Shown here piece after piece: positions 51,429-59,506 of a DNA stretch of 64,000 nt. The notes under the pieces were generated by a model. It did not search any database. It was given only the letters and a program-made list of their open reading frames with translations, and was not told the origin of the DNA. The stretch is from Nocardiopsis sp. FR4. Lineage in GTDB: Bacteria > Actinomycetota > Actinomycetes > Streptosporangiales > Streptosporangiaceae. The DNA is taken from the NCBI RefSeq assembly GCF_009830945.1, contig NZ_VWVV01000017.1, positions 62,001 to 126,000 of the forward strand. The letters run 5' to 3'. Every line of letters begins with the position of its first letter. Position 1 is the first letter of the stretch. A program made the position numbers and the translations under genes.

Positions 51429-52120
51429 GCGGCGCCACCGCGCGCCGCGAGTACGGCCTGGCCACGCTCGCCCTGGCCGCCGGGGCCGGACTGCTCCTGG
51501 CCGCCTCCGGACGGCACTGGGCCACCGGTGGGCTCACCGCGCCCGGACCGGTCGCCCCCCTGCCAGTCGACCTCACCGGAGGCGACCTCACCGGCGCCCT
51601 GAGCGGCATCGGCTGGGCCGGACTGGCCGCGATCGCGGGCCTGTACGCCGCCCGGGGCTGGGCCCGCCGCGCCATCGGCCTCCTCCTCGCCCTCGGCGGC
51701 GCCACCGCCCTGGCCGCGACCTGGACAGCCACCCGTCCCGACACCCTGCTGGCCGCCGTGGCGGAGAACACCTCCGACGCCGCCGGGGCCGCACAGGTCG
51801 CCGCCCAGCCCCAGCTGTCCGCCCTCGGCCCCGCCATGGCCGCTGCCGGAGCCCTCCTGCTGGTCGCCGCCGGGCTGTGGTCCACGGCCCGGGCCCCGGC
51901 CTGGCCGGGCATGGGCACCCGGTACGATCGGGACGCCGCACCGCGCGCGTCCCGGGCCGAGACACCCTCCGACCTGTGGAGATCACTGGACGCCGGTGAC
52001 GACCCCACACTCGACGCCCCCGAGGGCGCCACCCCCGAGAGCGCCGCGCGAGCGGACGGGGACGGCGCCGCGCACGCACCGCCGACCGCACGGTCGGCCG
52101 AACCGAAGGAGAAAACCTGA
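51425..52120 (+). CDS. Trp-biosynthesis-associated membrane protein (TIGR02234-type)
   Basis: 231 residues, about four membrane segments: [20 protein letters not shown] at the start, a conserved SGRHWATGG element after segment one, a segment near [20 protein letters not shown], another near [20 protein letters not shown], and the last near [20 protein letters not shown]. The tail is long, polar and disordered ([20 protein letters not shown]). This family is normally found beside trpE/trpC in actinobacteria; its role is unknown. GTG 51425 overlaps the hisI stop (GTGA). The next gene overlaps its stop by one base. Confidence 0.85.
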   Translation: MSGATARREYGLATLALAAGAGLLLAASGRHWATGGLTAPGPVAPLPVDLTGGDLTGALSGIGWAGLAAIAGLYAARGWARRAIGLLLALGGATALAATWTATRPDTLLAAVAENTSDAAGAAQVAAQPQLSALGPAMAAAGALLLVAAGLWSTARAPAWPGMGTRYDRDAAPRASRAETPSDLWRSLDAGDDPTLDAPEGATPESAARADGDGAAHAPPTARSAEPKEKT

Positions 52121-52461
52121 TGGCCGACGAACACCACGAGGACCACGGCAACACCCTTTCGGCCTGGTTCCTCACCCTCTCCTGGATCGTGGTGTGGACC
52201 GTGGCCGCCACCGCCATCATCCTCGGCGGCGCCCTGGTCACCTGGACCGTCGTCGCCCTGGCCGCCAGCGCGGTGTGCGCCGTGATCGCCGGTGTCATGA
52301 AGAAGGCCGGCCTGGGCCGCAAGGAGCCCCGCCCCGTCCCGCCCACGCGCGAGGAGTGGGAGGCCGGGCGCGGGACCGCGGCCGCGGCCACCCAGGCCGA
52401 GCCCGCCGACGCCCCGCCCGCCGAGGCCCTGGACCCCGACGCCCACAGCGCCACGTCCTGA
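52120..52461 (+). CDS. HGxxPAAW-family small membrane protein
   Basis: 113-residue membrane protein. Its N-terminal EDHGNTLSAWFLTLSWIVVW carries the HGNT-x-AAW element that names this actinobacterial family (here HGNTLSAW), with two membrane segments, VWTVAATAIILGGALVTW and VVALAASAVCAVIAGVM, then a basic loop KKAGLGRKEPRP and an acidic Ala-rich tail. It is found next to the Trp-associated protein in the trp locus of many actinomycetes; function unknown. ATG 52120 shares one base with the previous stop (TGATG). Confidence 0.85.
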   Translation: MADEHHEDHGNTLSAWFLTLSWIVVWTVAATAIILGGALVTWTVVALAASAVCAVIAGVMKKAGLGRKEPRPVPPTREEWEAGRGTAAAATQAEPADAPPAEALDPDAHSATS

Positions 52462-52818
52462 GGCGCCCGGACCCCTCGGCGGACCGCGCCCGCGCGTCTC
52501 CCGCCCCTCGGCGGCACCCCCGGCTCCGCCCTCCGACGCTCGGAGGGCGGAGCCGCGTGTTCTCCCCGCGCGCCCCCTGTCGGTAGGCTGGGGCGCCCCG
52601 CCCCAGCACGGGGAGACGGCCGCCCCCGCCCCGGCGGACCCCCTCGTCCCCGACCGCGCGTGTTGGTGCAGTTCGGGACACGTCGTACCGATCTGGCATG
52701 ATGCTTGTCTGTCCGTGGTGCGTTCGACCCGGTGATCCCACCCTGCCCCGTGTGGGGCCCGCCCCCCGTCGGTGCGCCGCGCAAACCCCTTGTCCTTCTC
52801 AGGAAAGTTGTACCGACT
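52462..52818. other. Intergenic region before the first dispanin gene
   Basis: About 357 nt without a gene. It holds the strong hairpin at 52521-52555, then a possible -10 TAGGCT (52584-52589) followed by a small 8-bp hairpin CTGGGGCG/CGCCCCAG (52588-52606) and a second possible promoter near CATGAT (52698-52703). The dispanin mRNA may therefore have a long 5' leader. Confidence 0.45.
52521..52555 (+). terminator. Terminator after the hisI-HGxxPAAW unit
   Basis: CGGCTCCGCCCTCCGA (52521-52536) and TCGGAGGGCGGAGCCG (52540-52555), a perfect 16-bp stem with loop CGC, followed by CGTGTTCTCC. Confidence 0.85.
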
Positions 52819-53196
52819 ATGAGTTACGGTCCCCCGCCCCCAGGCAACCCCGGCCAGCCCCCCGGCGGCTACGGTCCCCCCAGCGGCGGCTACGCGGCCC
52901 CCGGCGGTGGCTACGGGTCTCCCGGCGGCCCGCCCCCGGACAACGGTCTCGTCTGGGCTATCGTGGCCATCTTCTGCTGCTGGCCCTTCGCCATTCCGGC
53001 CATCATCAACGCCACCAAGGTCCACGACCTCTGGAACCGCGGGGACCAGGCGGGCGCCATGCAGGCGCAGGCCCAGACCAAGAAGTGGACCAAGCTCGCC
53101 TTCATCCTGGGCAGCATCGGTTACGTGCTGAGCATCGGTTTCTACATCCTGATGATCGTGATCGCCGCGTCCACGGCGTCGACCTACTCCTACTGA
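52819..53196 (+). CDS. CD225/dispanin family membrane protein 1
   Basis: 125 residues. The first 45 are a Pro/Gly/Tyr-rich repeat (NPGQPPGGYGPPSGGYAAPG), typical of bacterial dispanins; then DNGLVWAIVAIFCCWPFAIP (a re-entrant, double-Cys hydrophobic segment), AIINATKVHDLWNRGDQAGA, QTKKWTKLAFILGSIGYVLS and a last membrane segment FYILMIVIAAS. The FCCWPFAIPAIINATKV core is the CD225 (IFITM-like) signature. AGGAAAG lies 11 nt before ATG 52819. A paralogue lies 0.7 kb on, after a DUF2752 gene. Function in bacteria is unknown; membrane shaping is speculation from animal IFITMs. Confidence 0.85.
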   Translation: MSYGPPPPGNPGQPPGGYGPPSGGYAAPGGGYGSPGGPPPDNGLVWAIVAIFCCWPFAIPAIINATKVHDLWNRGDQAGAMQAQAQTKKWTKLAFILGSIGYVLSIGFYILMIVIAASTASTYSY

Positions 53197-53270
53197 CGGA
53201 GAAGGCCCCGACCTTCGACGGCAGCCCGCCCCCGAGCGCGCCCGCGCCGAGGGCGGGCCCCTCCCACCCC

Positions 53271-53276
53271 TAGGCT
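53271..53276 (+). promoter_or_regulatory. -10 element of the DUF2752 gene (leaderless)
   Basis: TAGGCT, then GGTCAC, then GTG: exactly 6 nt. Confidence 0.55.
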
Positions 53277-53282
53277 GGTCAC

Positions 53283-53795
53283 GTGCACCCACACCACGAA
53301 GAGCCTCCGGCCGACCCCGCCGCCCCCGCTCCGCGAAGACCCTCCCTGGTCGAACGGACCAGGCGCTGGGCGGAGTCCCAGCCCCCGGTCGTGTGGCCCG
53401 TCGGACTGGGCGCTCTGGGACTGGCGGGCGCGGCCCTCCTGCACGTGGTCGACCCCAACGAACCCGGCAACTACCCCACCTGCCCCTGGCTGCTGCTCAC
53501 CGGCACCTTCTGCCCCGGCTGCGGCAGCATGCGGGCCATCGCGCTGTTCACCCACGGCGACGTCCTCGGCTCCATCAGCATGAACCCCCTGCTGTGGCTG
53601 CTGGCCCCCTACATCGCCTGGACCTACGCGCGCTGGCTCTACCAGTCCGTCCGGCCGCCCACGAGCCCTCCCAAGCTCACCCCCGGATGGTTCCTGTGGG
53701 CTCTGGTCATCGTCATCACCGCGCACTGGATCCTGCGCAACCTGCCCTGGTTCTCCTTCCTGGCACCGGGCACCCCCCTGTTCCCCGGCTGGTAG
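53283..53795 (+). CDS. DUF2752 membrane protein
   Basis: 170 residues. Membrane segments near GLGALGLAGAALLHVVD, SMNPLLWLLAPYIAWTYARW and GWFLWALVIVITAHWILRNL. The family signature is the CPGCGSMRA motif in GTFCPGCGSMRAIALFTHGD (usually CPxCGxTRA), preceded by CPWLLLTG. A possible metal or redox role for the two Cys is not established. GTG 53283 is supported by a -10 at 53271-53276 (leaderless). It lies between two CD225 genes, an arrangement that recurs in actinomycetes near the trp genes, as far as I recall. Confidence 0.87.
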   Translation: MHPHHEEPPADPAAPAPRRPSLVERTRRWAESQPPVVWPVGLGALGLAGAALLHVVDPNEPGNYPTCPWLLLTGTFCPGCGSMRAIALFTHGDVLGSISMNPLLWLLAPYIAWTYARWLYQSVRPPTSPPKLTPGWFLWALVIVITAHWILRNLPWFSFLAPGTPLFPGW

Positions 53796-53889
53796 GCGGA
53801 ACCACGCGGCGTCCCCAGCGGTCTGATGCAGATGAGCGGGCTCCGTCCACGCCCGTCCGACCACCACCACGTTCCCGAAAGGGCATCAC

Positions 53890-54219
53890 ATGAGCTACCA
53901 GCCCCCGCACACCGGCGGTTACGGTCCCGGCGCCCCCTACGGCGGGCCCCCCGCCGGGGGGCCGCCCAAGAACTACCTGGTACACAACATCCTCGGTATC
54001 TTCGGATGCACCATCATCGGTGTCATCGGCCTCGTCTTCTCCCTCCAGGTCAACAGCAAGTGGGAGGCGGGCGACTACGCGGGAGCCGAGTCCGCGGCCC
54101 AGACCGCCAAGGTCCTGGGCATCATCGGGCTGGTCTCCTTCATCCTCGCGGCGGTCCTCCTCGTCATCTACGTGCTGATCTTCGTGGTCGCCTTCGGAGC
54201 GGCGTTCGCCAGCATGTAG
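53890..54219 (+). CDS. CD225/dispanin family membrane protein 2
   Basis: 109 residues, paralogue of the gene at 52819. Short Pro/Gly/Tyr front (YQPPHTGGYGPGAPYGGPPA), then NYLVHNILGIFGCTIIGVIG, LVFSLQVNSKWEAGDYAGAE, SAAQTAKVLGIIGLVSFILA and a final hydrophobic segment. It keeps the CD225 order (Cys-containing re-entrant segment, polar loop with Val-x-x-K/W and GDYxGA, second membrane segment). GAAAGGG lies 5-6 nt before ATG 53890. A hairpin follows before trpC. Confidence 0.83.
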   Translation: MSYQPPHTGGYGPGAPYGGPPAGGPPKNYLVHNILGIFGCTIIGVIGLVFSLQVNSKWEAGDYAGAESAAQTAKVLGIIGLVSFILAAVLLVIYVLIFVVAFGAAFASM

Positions 54220-54249
54220 CCGGGCCCGCGCGCCGCCCCGTACACCCGC

Positions 54250-54281
54250 GGCGCGCCCGCCCGGGGCGGGGCGGGCGCGCC
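54250..54281 (+). terminator. Hairpin between the second dispanin gene and trpC
   Basis: GGCGCGCCCGCCC (54250-54262) and GGGCGGGCGCGCC (54269-54281), a perfect 13-bp stem, loop GGGGCG. Confidence 0.7.
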
Positions 54282-54334
54282 CACGACGCGGGGTGACACG
54301 CGGGGGCGGCGACCCCACCGCGCCGACAGGTGGA

Positions 54335-54340
54335 TACGAT
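54335..54340 (+). promoter_or_regulatory. Possible -10 element of trpC
   Basis: TACGAT, about 100 nt before the trpC GTG and downstream of the hairpin at 54250-54281; no clear -35. Confidence 0.35.
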
Positions 54341-54440
54341 GGCCGTGCGACGGCGACCTTCGCCGGTCACGCCGTGCGACGACGGGCCCCACCGGGCCAC
54401 CCACCGCGACCGGCCCACCTTCACGAGGGAGCAGTAACTG

Positions 54441-55247
54441 GTGAGCGTGCTCGACGAGATCCTCGACGGAGTACGCGCCGACCTGGCGCAGCGCCAGGAG
54501 GCCCTTCCCCTGGACCGCCTCAAGGACCAGGCGGGGTCGGCGCCCACTCCGCAGGACGCCGAAGCCGCCCTGCGCCGCCCCGGCGTGCACGTCATCGCCG
54601 AGGTCAAGCGGGCCAGCCCCTCCAAGGGCCCCCTCGCGGCCATCGCCGACCCCGCGGCCCTGGCCCGCGACTACGAGGCCGGCGGCGCCACCCTGATCAG
54701 CGTCCTGACCGAGGAGCGCCGCTTCAGCGGCAGCCTCGCCGACCTGCGCGCCGTCCACCAGGCCGTCGACACCCCGCTGCTGCGCAAGGACTTCGTGGTC
54801 AGCTCCTACCAGTTGTGGGAGGCCCGCGCCTTCGGCGCCTCCGCCGTCCTGCTCATCGTCGCCGCCCTGTCCCAGGAGGCCCTGGTCTCCCTGGTCGAGC
54901 GCGCCCGCTCCCTGGGCCTGATGCCCCTGGTGGAGGTGCACGACGAGGAGGAGGTCTCCCGCGCCCTGGACGCCGGAGCCACCGTCATCGGCGTCAACGC
55001 GCGCAACCTCAAGACCCTGGAGGTGGACCGGGACACCTTCGCCCGGCTCGCCCCGCTCATCCCCAACGACGTCGTCAAGATCGCCGAGTCCGGCGTGCGA
55101 GGCCCGCACGACCTGCTGGCCTACGCCGGTGCCGGAGCGGGCGCCGTCCTGGTCGGCGAGAGCCTCGTCCGCGGCCGGAACCCGCGCGAGGCCGTCGCCG
55201 ACCTGGTGACCGCCGGAGCCCACCCCGCCCTGCGCGACCGCGGCTAG
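54441..55247 (+). CDS. trpC: Indole-3-glycerol-phosphate synthase
   Basis: Decarboxylative ring closure of CdRP to indole glycerol phosphate, 268 residues, not fused to TrpF. Order of motifs: [15 protein letters not shown] (catalytic Lys), [120 protein letters not shown] and [15 protein letters not shown] 54441 has GAGGGAG 9 nt upstream. 8 nt after its stop begins a small leader ORF with a hairpin, followed by trpBA. Confidence 0.96.
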   Translation: MSVLDEILDGVRADLAQRQEALPLDRLKDQAGSAPTPQDAEAALRRPGVHVIAEVKRASPSKGPLAAIADPAALARDYEAGGATLISVLTEERRFSGSLADLRAVHQAVDTPLLRKDFVVSSYQLWEARAFGASAVLLIVAALSQEALVSLVERARSLGLMPLVEVHDEEEVSRALDAGATVIGVNARNLKTLEVDRDTFARLAPLIPNDVVKIAESGVRGPHDLLAYAGAGAGAVLVGESLVRGRNPREAVADLVTAGAHPALRDRG

Positions 55248-55255
55248 GGACGGAC

Positions 55256-55306
55256 ATGACGGCTCCCGGGCAGACCACGGCGCACCCTCGGCGGCGATGG
55301 CTCTAG
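55256..55306 (+). CDS. Putative trp leader peptide (16 residues, Trp-Leu end)
   Basis: Small ORF between trpC and trpB: MTAPGQTTAHPRRRWL, then TAG. It has one Trp codon as the penultimate sense codon, a purine site (AGGGACGG) just before the ATG, and a 12-bp hairpin starting at its stop codon. Three rarer Arg codons stand before the Trp. A ribosome stalled at the Trp codon would cover the base of the hairpin, so it looks like an attenuator for trpBA. It is not TrpM, the small protein found in this place in streptomycetes. Confidence 0.5.
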   Translation: MTAPGQTTAHPRRRWL

Positions 55307-55336
55307 GGAACCCGCGGGACTGAGCCGCGGGTTCCC
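55306..55336 (+). promoter_or_regulatory. Hairpin after the leader ORF (candidate attenuator)
   Basis: GGGAACCCGCGG (55306-55317) and CCGCGGGTTCCC (55325-55336), a perfect 12-bp stem with a 7-nt loop. No T-run follows. It lies 129 nt before trpB. It could equally be the trpC terminator with trpBA having its own promoter (TTGACC at 55345). Confidence 0.6.
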
Positions 55337-55465
55337 GACGCCGCGTTGACCCACAGCCAGAACGCGCCGCCGCGGCCGGCGGCGCACACCACGGTCGGCG
55401 CGCGGAACCCCTGCGGCGCCCGGCCCGGGGGAGCCCCGCGGTCGGCCCCGTCAGGAGAGCTTCCC

Positions 55466-56683
55466 ATGAGCCACGACCAACCACTGCCCGACGCCCACGG
55501 GCACTACGGCCGCTTCGGCGGCAGGTTCGCCCCCGAGGCACTCATCGCCGCCCTCGACGAGGTCGCCGCCGAGTGGGACAAGGCCCGGCAGGACCCCCGC
55601 TTCCAGACCGAACTCGCCGAGCTCCTCAAGGACTACACCGGGCGGCCCAGCCCCCTGAGCGAGGCCCGCAACTTCTCGGAGCACTGCGGCGGCGCCCGCG
55701 TCCTGCTCAAGCGCGAGGACCTCAACCACACCGGCTCGCACAAGATCAACAACGTGCTCGGCCAGGCCCTGCTCACCAAGCGCATGGGCAAGACCCGCGT
55801 CATCGCCGAGACCGGCGCCGGACAGCACGGCGTGGCCACCGCCACCGCCTGCGCCCTGCTCGGCCTGGACTGCGTCATCTACATGGGGGAGGAGGACACC
55901 CGCCGCCAAGCCCTCAACGTCGCCCGCATGCGCATGCTCGGCGCCGAGGTCGTCCCCGTCACCATCGGCAGCCGCACCCTCAAGGACGCCATCAACGAGG
56001 CCTTCCGCGACTGGGTGGCCAACGTCGACCACACCCACTACCTGTTCGGCACCGTCGCGGGCCCGCACCCCTTCCCCAAGCTCGTGCGCGACCTGCACTT
56101 CGTCGTCGGCCAGGAGGCCCGCGAACAGGTCCTGGAGCGCACCGGCCGCCTCCCCGACGCGGTGGCCGCCTGCGTGGGCGGCGGCTCCAACGCCATGGCG
56201 ATCTTCGCCGCCTTCATCCCCGACCAGGACGTGGCCCTGTACGGCTTCGAGGCCGGGGGGGAGGGAGCCCAGACCACCCGCACCGCCGCCTCCATCACGG
56301 CGGGCAGCCCCGGCGTCTTCCACGGGGCGCGCACCTTCGTGCTCCAGGACGAGTACGGGCAGACCCTGCCCAGCCACTCCATCTCGGCCGGGCTCGACTA
56401 CCCCGCGGTGGGCCCCGAGCACGCCCACCTCGCCGACACCGGCCGCGCCACCTATGAGCCGGTCACCGACGCCGAGGCCATGGAGGCCTTCCGGCTGCTG
56501 TGCCGCACCGAGGGCATCATCCCGGCCATCGAGAGCGCGCACGCCCTGGCGGGCGCCCGCAAGCTCGGCGAGCGCCTGGGCCCCGACGCCGTCATCCTGG
56601 TGAACCTCTCCGGGCGCGGCGACAAGGACGTAGACACCGCGGCCGCCTACTTCGGCCTCGTGGACCCGGAGGGACAGGCCTGA
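55466..56683 (+). CDS. trpB: Tryptophan synthase beta chain
   Basis: PLP enzyme condensing indole with serine, 405 residues. [20 protein letters not shown] at the front, [37 protein letters not shown] with Lys93 binding [43 protein letters not shown] and the phosphate loop [15 protein letters not shown]. Near the end [15 protein letters not shown] contains the GRGDKD substrate motif. Full length. ATG 55466 has AGGAGAG 6 nt upstream; the in-frame open stretch back to 55346 ([10 protein letters not shown]...) is probably non-coding. trpA overlaps its stop by one base. Confidence 0.97.
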   Translation: MSHDQPLPDAHGHYGRFGGRFAPEALIAALDEVAAEWDKARQDPRFQTELAELLKDYTGRPSPLSEARNFSEHCGGARVLLKREDLNHTGSHKINNVLGQALLTKRMGKTRVIAETGAGQHGVATATACALLGLDCVIYMGEEDTRRQALNVARMRMLGAEVVPVTIGSRTLKDAINEAFRDWVANVDHTHYLFGTVAGPHPFPKLVRDLHFVVGQEAREQVLERTGRLPDAVAACVGGGSNAMAIFAAFIPDQDVALYGFEAGGEGAQTTRTAASITAGSPGVFHGARTFVLQDEYGQTLPSHSISAGLDYPAVGPEHAHLADTGRATYEPVTDAEAMEAFRLLCRTEGIIPAIESAHALAGARKLGERLGPDAVILVNLSGRGDKDVDTAAAYFGLVDPEGQA

Positions 56684-57501
56684 TGACCGCCACCGCACTG
56701 CAGACCACGCTGGCCGCCGCCCGCGACGCCGGCCGGGCCGCCCTCATCGGCTACCTGCCCGCCGGGTTCCCCGACGTGGAGTCCTCGATCCGCGTCATCG
56801 AGGCCATGGTGGAGGGGGGCTGCGACGTCATCGAGGTCGGCCTGCCCTACTCCGACCCCATGATGGACGGCCCCACCATCCAGCGCGCCGCCGACCGGGC
56901 CCTGGAGTCCGGCACCACCACCGACGACGTGTTCCGCGTGGTGGAGGCCACCGCCGCCACCGGCGCCGCCGCCGTGGTCATGTCCTACTGGAACCCCATC
57001 GAGCGCTACGGCGTGGAACGCTTCGCCGCCGGACTGGCCAAGGCGGGCGGGGCCGGGGCCATCACCCCCGACCTCATCCCCGAGGAGGCCGAGGAGTGGG
57101 TGGCCGCCTCCACCGCCCACGGGCTGGACCGGATCTTCCTGGTCGCGCCCTCCTCCACCGACCGGCGCCTGGCCCTGACCACAGGGGCCTGCAGCGGCTT
57201 CGTGTACGCGGCCTCGCTCATGGGGGTCACCGGCACCCGCACCCAGGTCGCCGACACCGCCGCCACCCTCGTGCGGCGCACCCGCGAGGTGACCCGCGGC
57301 TCCGGGCTGCCCGTCTGCGTGGGACTGGGCATCTCCACCGGCGCCCAGGCCGCCGAGGTCGCCGCCTACGCCGACGGGGTCATCGTCGGCGCCGGGTTCT
57401 GCCAGCGCGTCCTGGACGCACCCGACCTGGAGACCGGCCTGACCGCGGTGCGCTCCTTCGCCCAGGAGCTGGCCGAGGGGGTGCGCTCGGGCCGCGGCTG
57501 A
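56683..57501 (+). CDS. trpA: Tryptophan synthase alpha chain
   Basis: Cleaves indole glycerol phosphate to indole and glyceraldehyde 3-phosphate and tunnels indole to TrpB, 272 residues. AALIGYLPAGFPDVESSIRV, DVIEVGLPYSDPMMDGPTIQ with catalytic Glu51 and Asp62, VVMSYWNPIERYGVERFAAG, GAITPDLIPEEAEEWVAAS, FVYAASLMGVTGTR (phosphate loop) and VGLGISTGAQAAEVAAYADG are all present. ATG 56683 shares its A with the trpB stop (TGATG), with GGAGGG about 10 nt upstream. The stop is followed by an extreme G/C homopolymer region. Confidence 0.97.
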   Translation: MTATALQTTLAAARDAGRAALIGYLPAGFPDVESSIRVIEAMVEGGCDVIEVGLPYSDPMMDGPTIQRAADRALESGTTTDDVFRVVEATAATGAAAVVMSYWNPIERYGVERFAAGLAKAGGAGAITPDLIPEEAEEWVAASTAHGLDRIFLVAPSSTDRRLALTTGACSGFVYAASLMGVTGTRTQVADTAATLVRRTREVTRGSGLPVCVGLGISTGAQAAEVAAYADGVIVGAGFCQRVLDAPDLETGLTAVRSFAQELAEGVRSGRG

Positions 57502-57520
57502 GCCCCGCCCGAACCCCGCC

Positions 57521-57600
57521 GGGGGGGGGGGGGGCCCCCCCCCCCCGGGGGCGCCCCCCCCCCCCCCGCCCCCCCCCCCCCCCCCCCCCCCCCCCCCGCC
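57521..57600. repeat. Extreme poly-G/poly-C homopolymer tract
   Basis: Runs in order: G14 (57521-57534), C12 (57535-57546), G5 (57547-57551), then C and G, C14 (57554-57567), one G, and C29 (57569-57597), G, CC. No other place in the window has a run like this. Either a sequencing/assembly artefact or a real, probably length-variable tract; it lies right after trpA and could fold (G14/C12, then G5) into a terminator-like structure. Confidence 0.85.
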
Positions 57601-57837
57601 TCCCGTTCGCCCTCCCGTCGCCCGAACCGGGCCCGACGGCCCCCTCCCCCCACCCCCTCGCCCCGGTCAAGGACCGGGTTAAAAGCGTGAGAATCGGGTG
57701 AGAGCGGCCCCGCGAGACCCCTCCAACGCCCCCGCGGAGGCGGTCGCGGTGGTGTGATGGAAGTGCCCGCCCACCGCGGGACACCAACCGGTTCACCCTC
57801 CTGTCCGAACCCAGCGTCACGCGGTAGGCACAGCCAG

Positions 57838-57843
57838 TAGGAT
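57838..57843 (+). promoter_or_regulatory. Possible -10 element of the MauE-like/DsbA unit
   Basis: TAGGAT, about 77 nt before ATG 57920; leader about 70 nt. No clear -35. Confidence 0.35.
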
Positions 57844-57919
57844 CTGATCCGACGCGCAGAGTCATAAGGCGAGCACCGAAAGCGACACGCCGCCCCCTAC
57901 CTCCTCGAAGGCACACGTG

Positions 57920-58432
57920 ATGGACACACCCGACGACACCCTCGCCCCGGAGACCGGCCGCGCATCCCGGTGGGACGCCGTCCAGCCCTGGCTGACCCTC
58001 GCCTGCCGGGTCGGACTGGCCGCGGTGCTCATCACCGCCGCCGTCTCCAAGTACCCCCCCGCCCTCTCCGTCCAGGCGGTCGAGGCCTACGACCTCTTCC
58101 CGCCCGAGGTCGCCCAGCTCATCGGCTACACCCTGCCCCTGTTCGAACTGGCCCTGGCCGTCCTGCTCCTGGCCGGGCTCGCCACCCGCTACGCCGGCGC
58201 CGTCAGCGCCCTGCTCATGGTCGCCTTCATCGCCGGAATCGCCTCGGCCGTGGCCCGCGGCCTGAGCATCGACTGCGGCTGCTTCGGCGGCGGCGGCCAG
58301 GTCGAACCGGGGGAGACCACCTACGGCCTCTCCATCACCCGCGACATCGCCTTCGCGGCCATGGGCGCCCTCATCGCGGTGTGGCCCCGCTCCCCCCTGA
58401 CCCTCGACCGCGCCCTCGGCCTGTTCCGGTGA
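57920..58432 (+). CDS. MauE/DoxX-like redox membrane protein
   Basis: 170 residues with four membrane segments, starting LACRVGLAAVLITAAVSKYP. The fourth-loop motif SIDCGCFGGGGQVEPGETTY has the Cys-Gly-Cys pair typical of MauE-like proteins, which pass electrons to periplasmic thioredoxin-fold proteins, as the family is understood. ATG 57920 was preferred to GTG 57917 (GAAGG 8 nt upstream). It lies 45 nt before a DsbA-like gene, and the two are probably one transcript, suggesting an extracytoplasmic disulfide pathway. It could alternatively be a VKOR-independent partner; this is inference. Confidence 0.82.
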   Translation: MDTPDDTLAPETGRASRWDAVQPWLTLACRVGLAAVLITAAVSKYPPALSVQAVEAYDLFPPEVAQLIGYTLPLFELALAVLLLAGLATRYAGAVSALLMVAFIAGIASAVARGLSIDCGCFGGGGQVEPGETTYGLSITRDIAFAAMGALIAVWPRSPLTLDRALGLFR

Positions 58433-58477
58433 CCCCGGGACAGGGACAACGTATCCAGCAGCAGAACAGGGAAAAGC

Positions 58478-59458
58478 ATGGGTAGTGAAGCGCGCAGGCG
58501 CTCCCGGGAACGCCTCAAGGAACAGCGGCGGAAGGAGAAGCGGGCCGCCAAACGCAACAGGACCCTCATGGTCCTGACAGCCGCCGCCCTCGTCGTGGTG
58601 GCCATCGTCGGCATCGGCTACCTCGCCCTGAGCGCCGACCGCAAGAGCGCGGCCTACGACGGCGCCCTCGCGCCCCGCGCCCTCCAGGAGGACGGCAGCG
58701 TCGTCATGGCCCAGCCCGACGCCCAGGCGCCCGTGGTGGAGGTCTACGCCGACTACCAGTGCCCCGCCTGCCGCCAGTTCGAACTCCTCAACGGCGACGT
58801 GCTCAAGGAGAACGCCGCCGACGGCCGGGCCATCGTCCACTACCGGCCGGTGAGCATCTTCGCCCAACAGCAGGTGCCCGTCAGCAGCAACTCCCTGCGC
58901 GCCGGGGCCGCCGCCCGCGCCGCCGCCGACCACGACCGCTTCGTCGAGTACAACGACCTCCTGTTCGAGAACCAGCCCACCGAGGGCAAGGAGGGCTTCA
59001 CCACCGACGAGCTCAAGGACTGGTTCGCCGACACCGACCCCACCGAGGCCCAGCAGGAACAGTTCGACCAGCGCCTGGACCAGGAGGCCGCCGTGGTCAC
59101 CCGGTTCACCGAGGAGTACCTGCCCGCCCTGACCGAGGACGCCATGGAGCAGATCGGCCAGGAGACCCTCGGCACCATGGTCCTCACCGACCTGCTCGCC
59201 TGGGGCGCCGACCACGGCCACGACCCCTCCTTCCTGGAGGGCACCTACACGGGCCAGATCATCGAGGCCACGGGGAACGCCTACACTCGCTACAGCGGAG
59301 ACAACGCGTTCCGCGGCACGCCTTCCGTCTACATCAACGGCGAGTTGCTCGACAACAACAGCGCCATGACCGCACGGGGCCTCAACGAGGCGATCGCCTC
59401 GGCCGAGCCCGGTGAGGTCGACACCGAGCCGGTGAGCGACGGGGGTGGTGCGGAGTAG
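58478..59458 (+). CDS. DsbA-family membrane-anchored thiol:disulfide oxidoreductase
   Basis: 326-residue extracytoplasmic thioredoxin-fold protein. A strongly basic front (EARRRSRERLKEQRRKEKRA) precedes one membrane anchor (LMVLTAAALVVVAIVGIGYL). The outer domain has EVYADYQCPACRQFELLNGD with the redox pair Cys95-x-x-Cys98 (CPAC), a helical insertion, and AFRGTPSVYINGELL, where Thr-Pro is the cis-Pro loop. It most resembles actinobacterial DsbA/thioredoxin_4 proteins. ATG 58478 has GGGAAAAG close upstream. The MauE-like gene upstream probably keeps it in the right redox state, and lgt follows 48 nt on. Confidence 0.9.
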   Translation: MGSEARRRSRERLKEQRRKEKRAAKRNRTLMVLTAAALVVVAIVGIGYLALSADRKSAAYDGALAPRALQEDGSVVMAQPDAQAPVVEVYADYQCPACRQFELLNGDVLKENAADGRAIVHYRPVSIFAQQQVPVSSNSLRAGAAARAAADHDRFVEYNDLLFENQPTEGKEGFTTDELKDWFADTDPTEAQQEQFDQRLDQEAAVVTRFTEEYLPALTEDAMEQIGQETLGTMVLTDLLAWGADHGHDPSFLEGTYTGQIIEATGNAYTRYSGDNAFRGTPSVYINGELLDNNSAMTARGLNEAIASAEPGEVDTEPVSDGGGAE

Positions 59459-59506
59459 CACCGACAAGACACCCCCCGCACGCGGGGCGAACCCGAGAGC
59501 AGACCA

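Larger units (their letters stand above)
57502..57919. other. Intergenic region trpA / MauE-like gene with homopolymer tract and promoter
   Basis: About 418 nt without a gene. The first 100 nt are the G/C homopolymer tract (57521-57600); the rest is ordinary. GGTCAAGGACCGGGTTAAAAGCG around 57665-57687 is a rare A-rich spot. TAGGAT (57838-57843), about 77 nt before the next gene, is the best -10 candidate. Confidence 0.5.

Noticed and set aside
55346-55465. N-terminal extension of TrpB from TTG 55346
   Set aside because: TrpB proteins do not need it, the sequence is low-complexity, and ATG 55466 has a strong AGGAGAG site.
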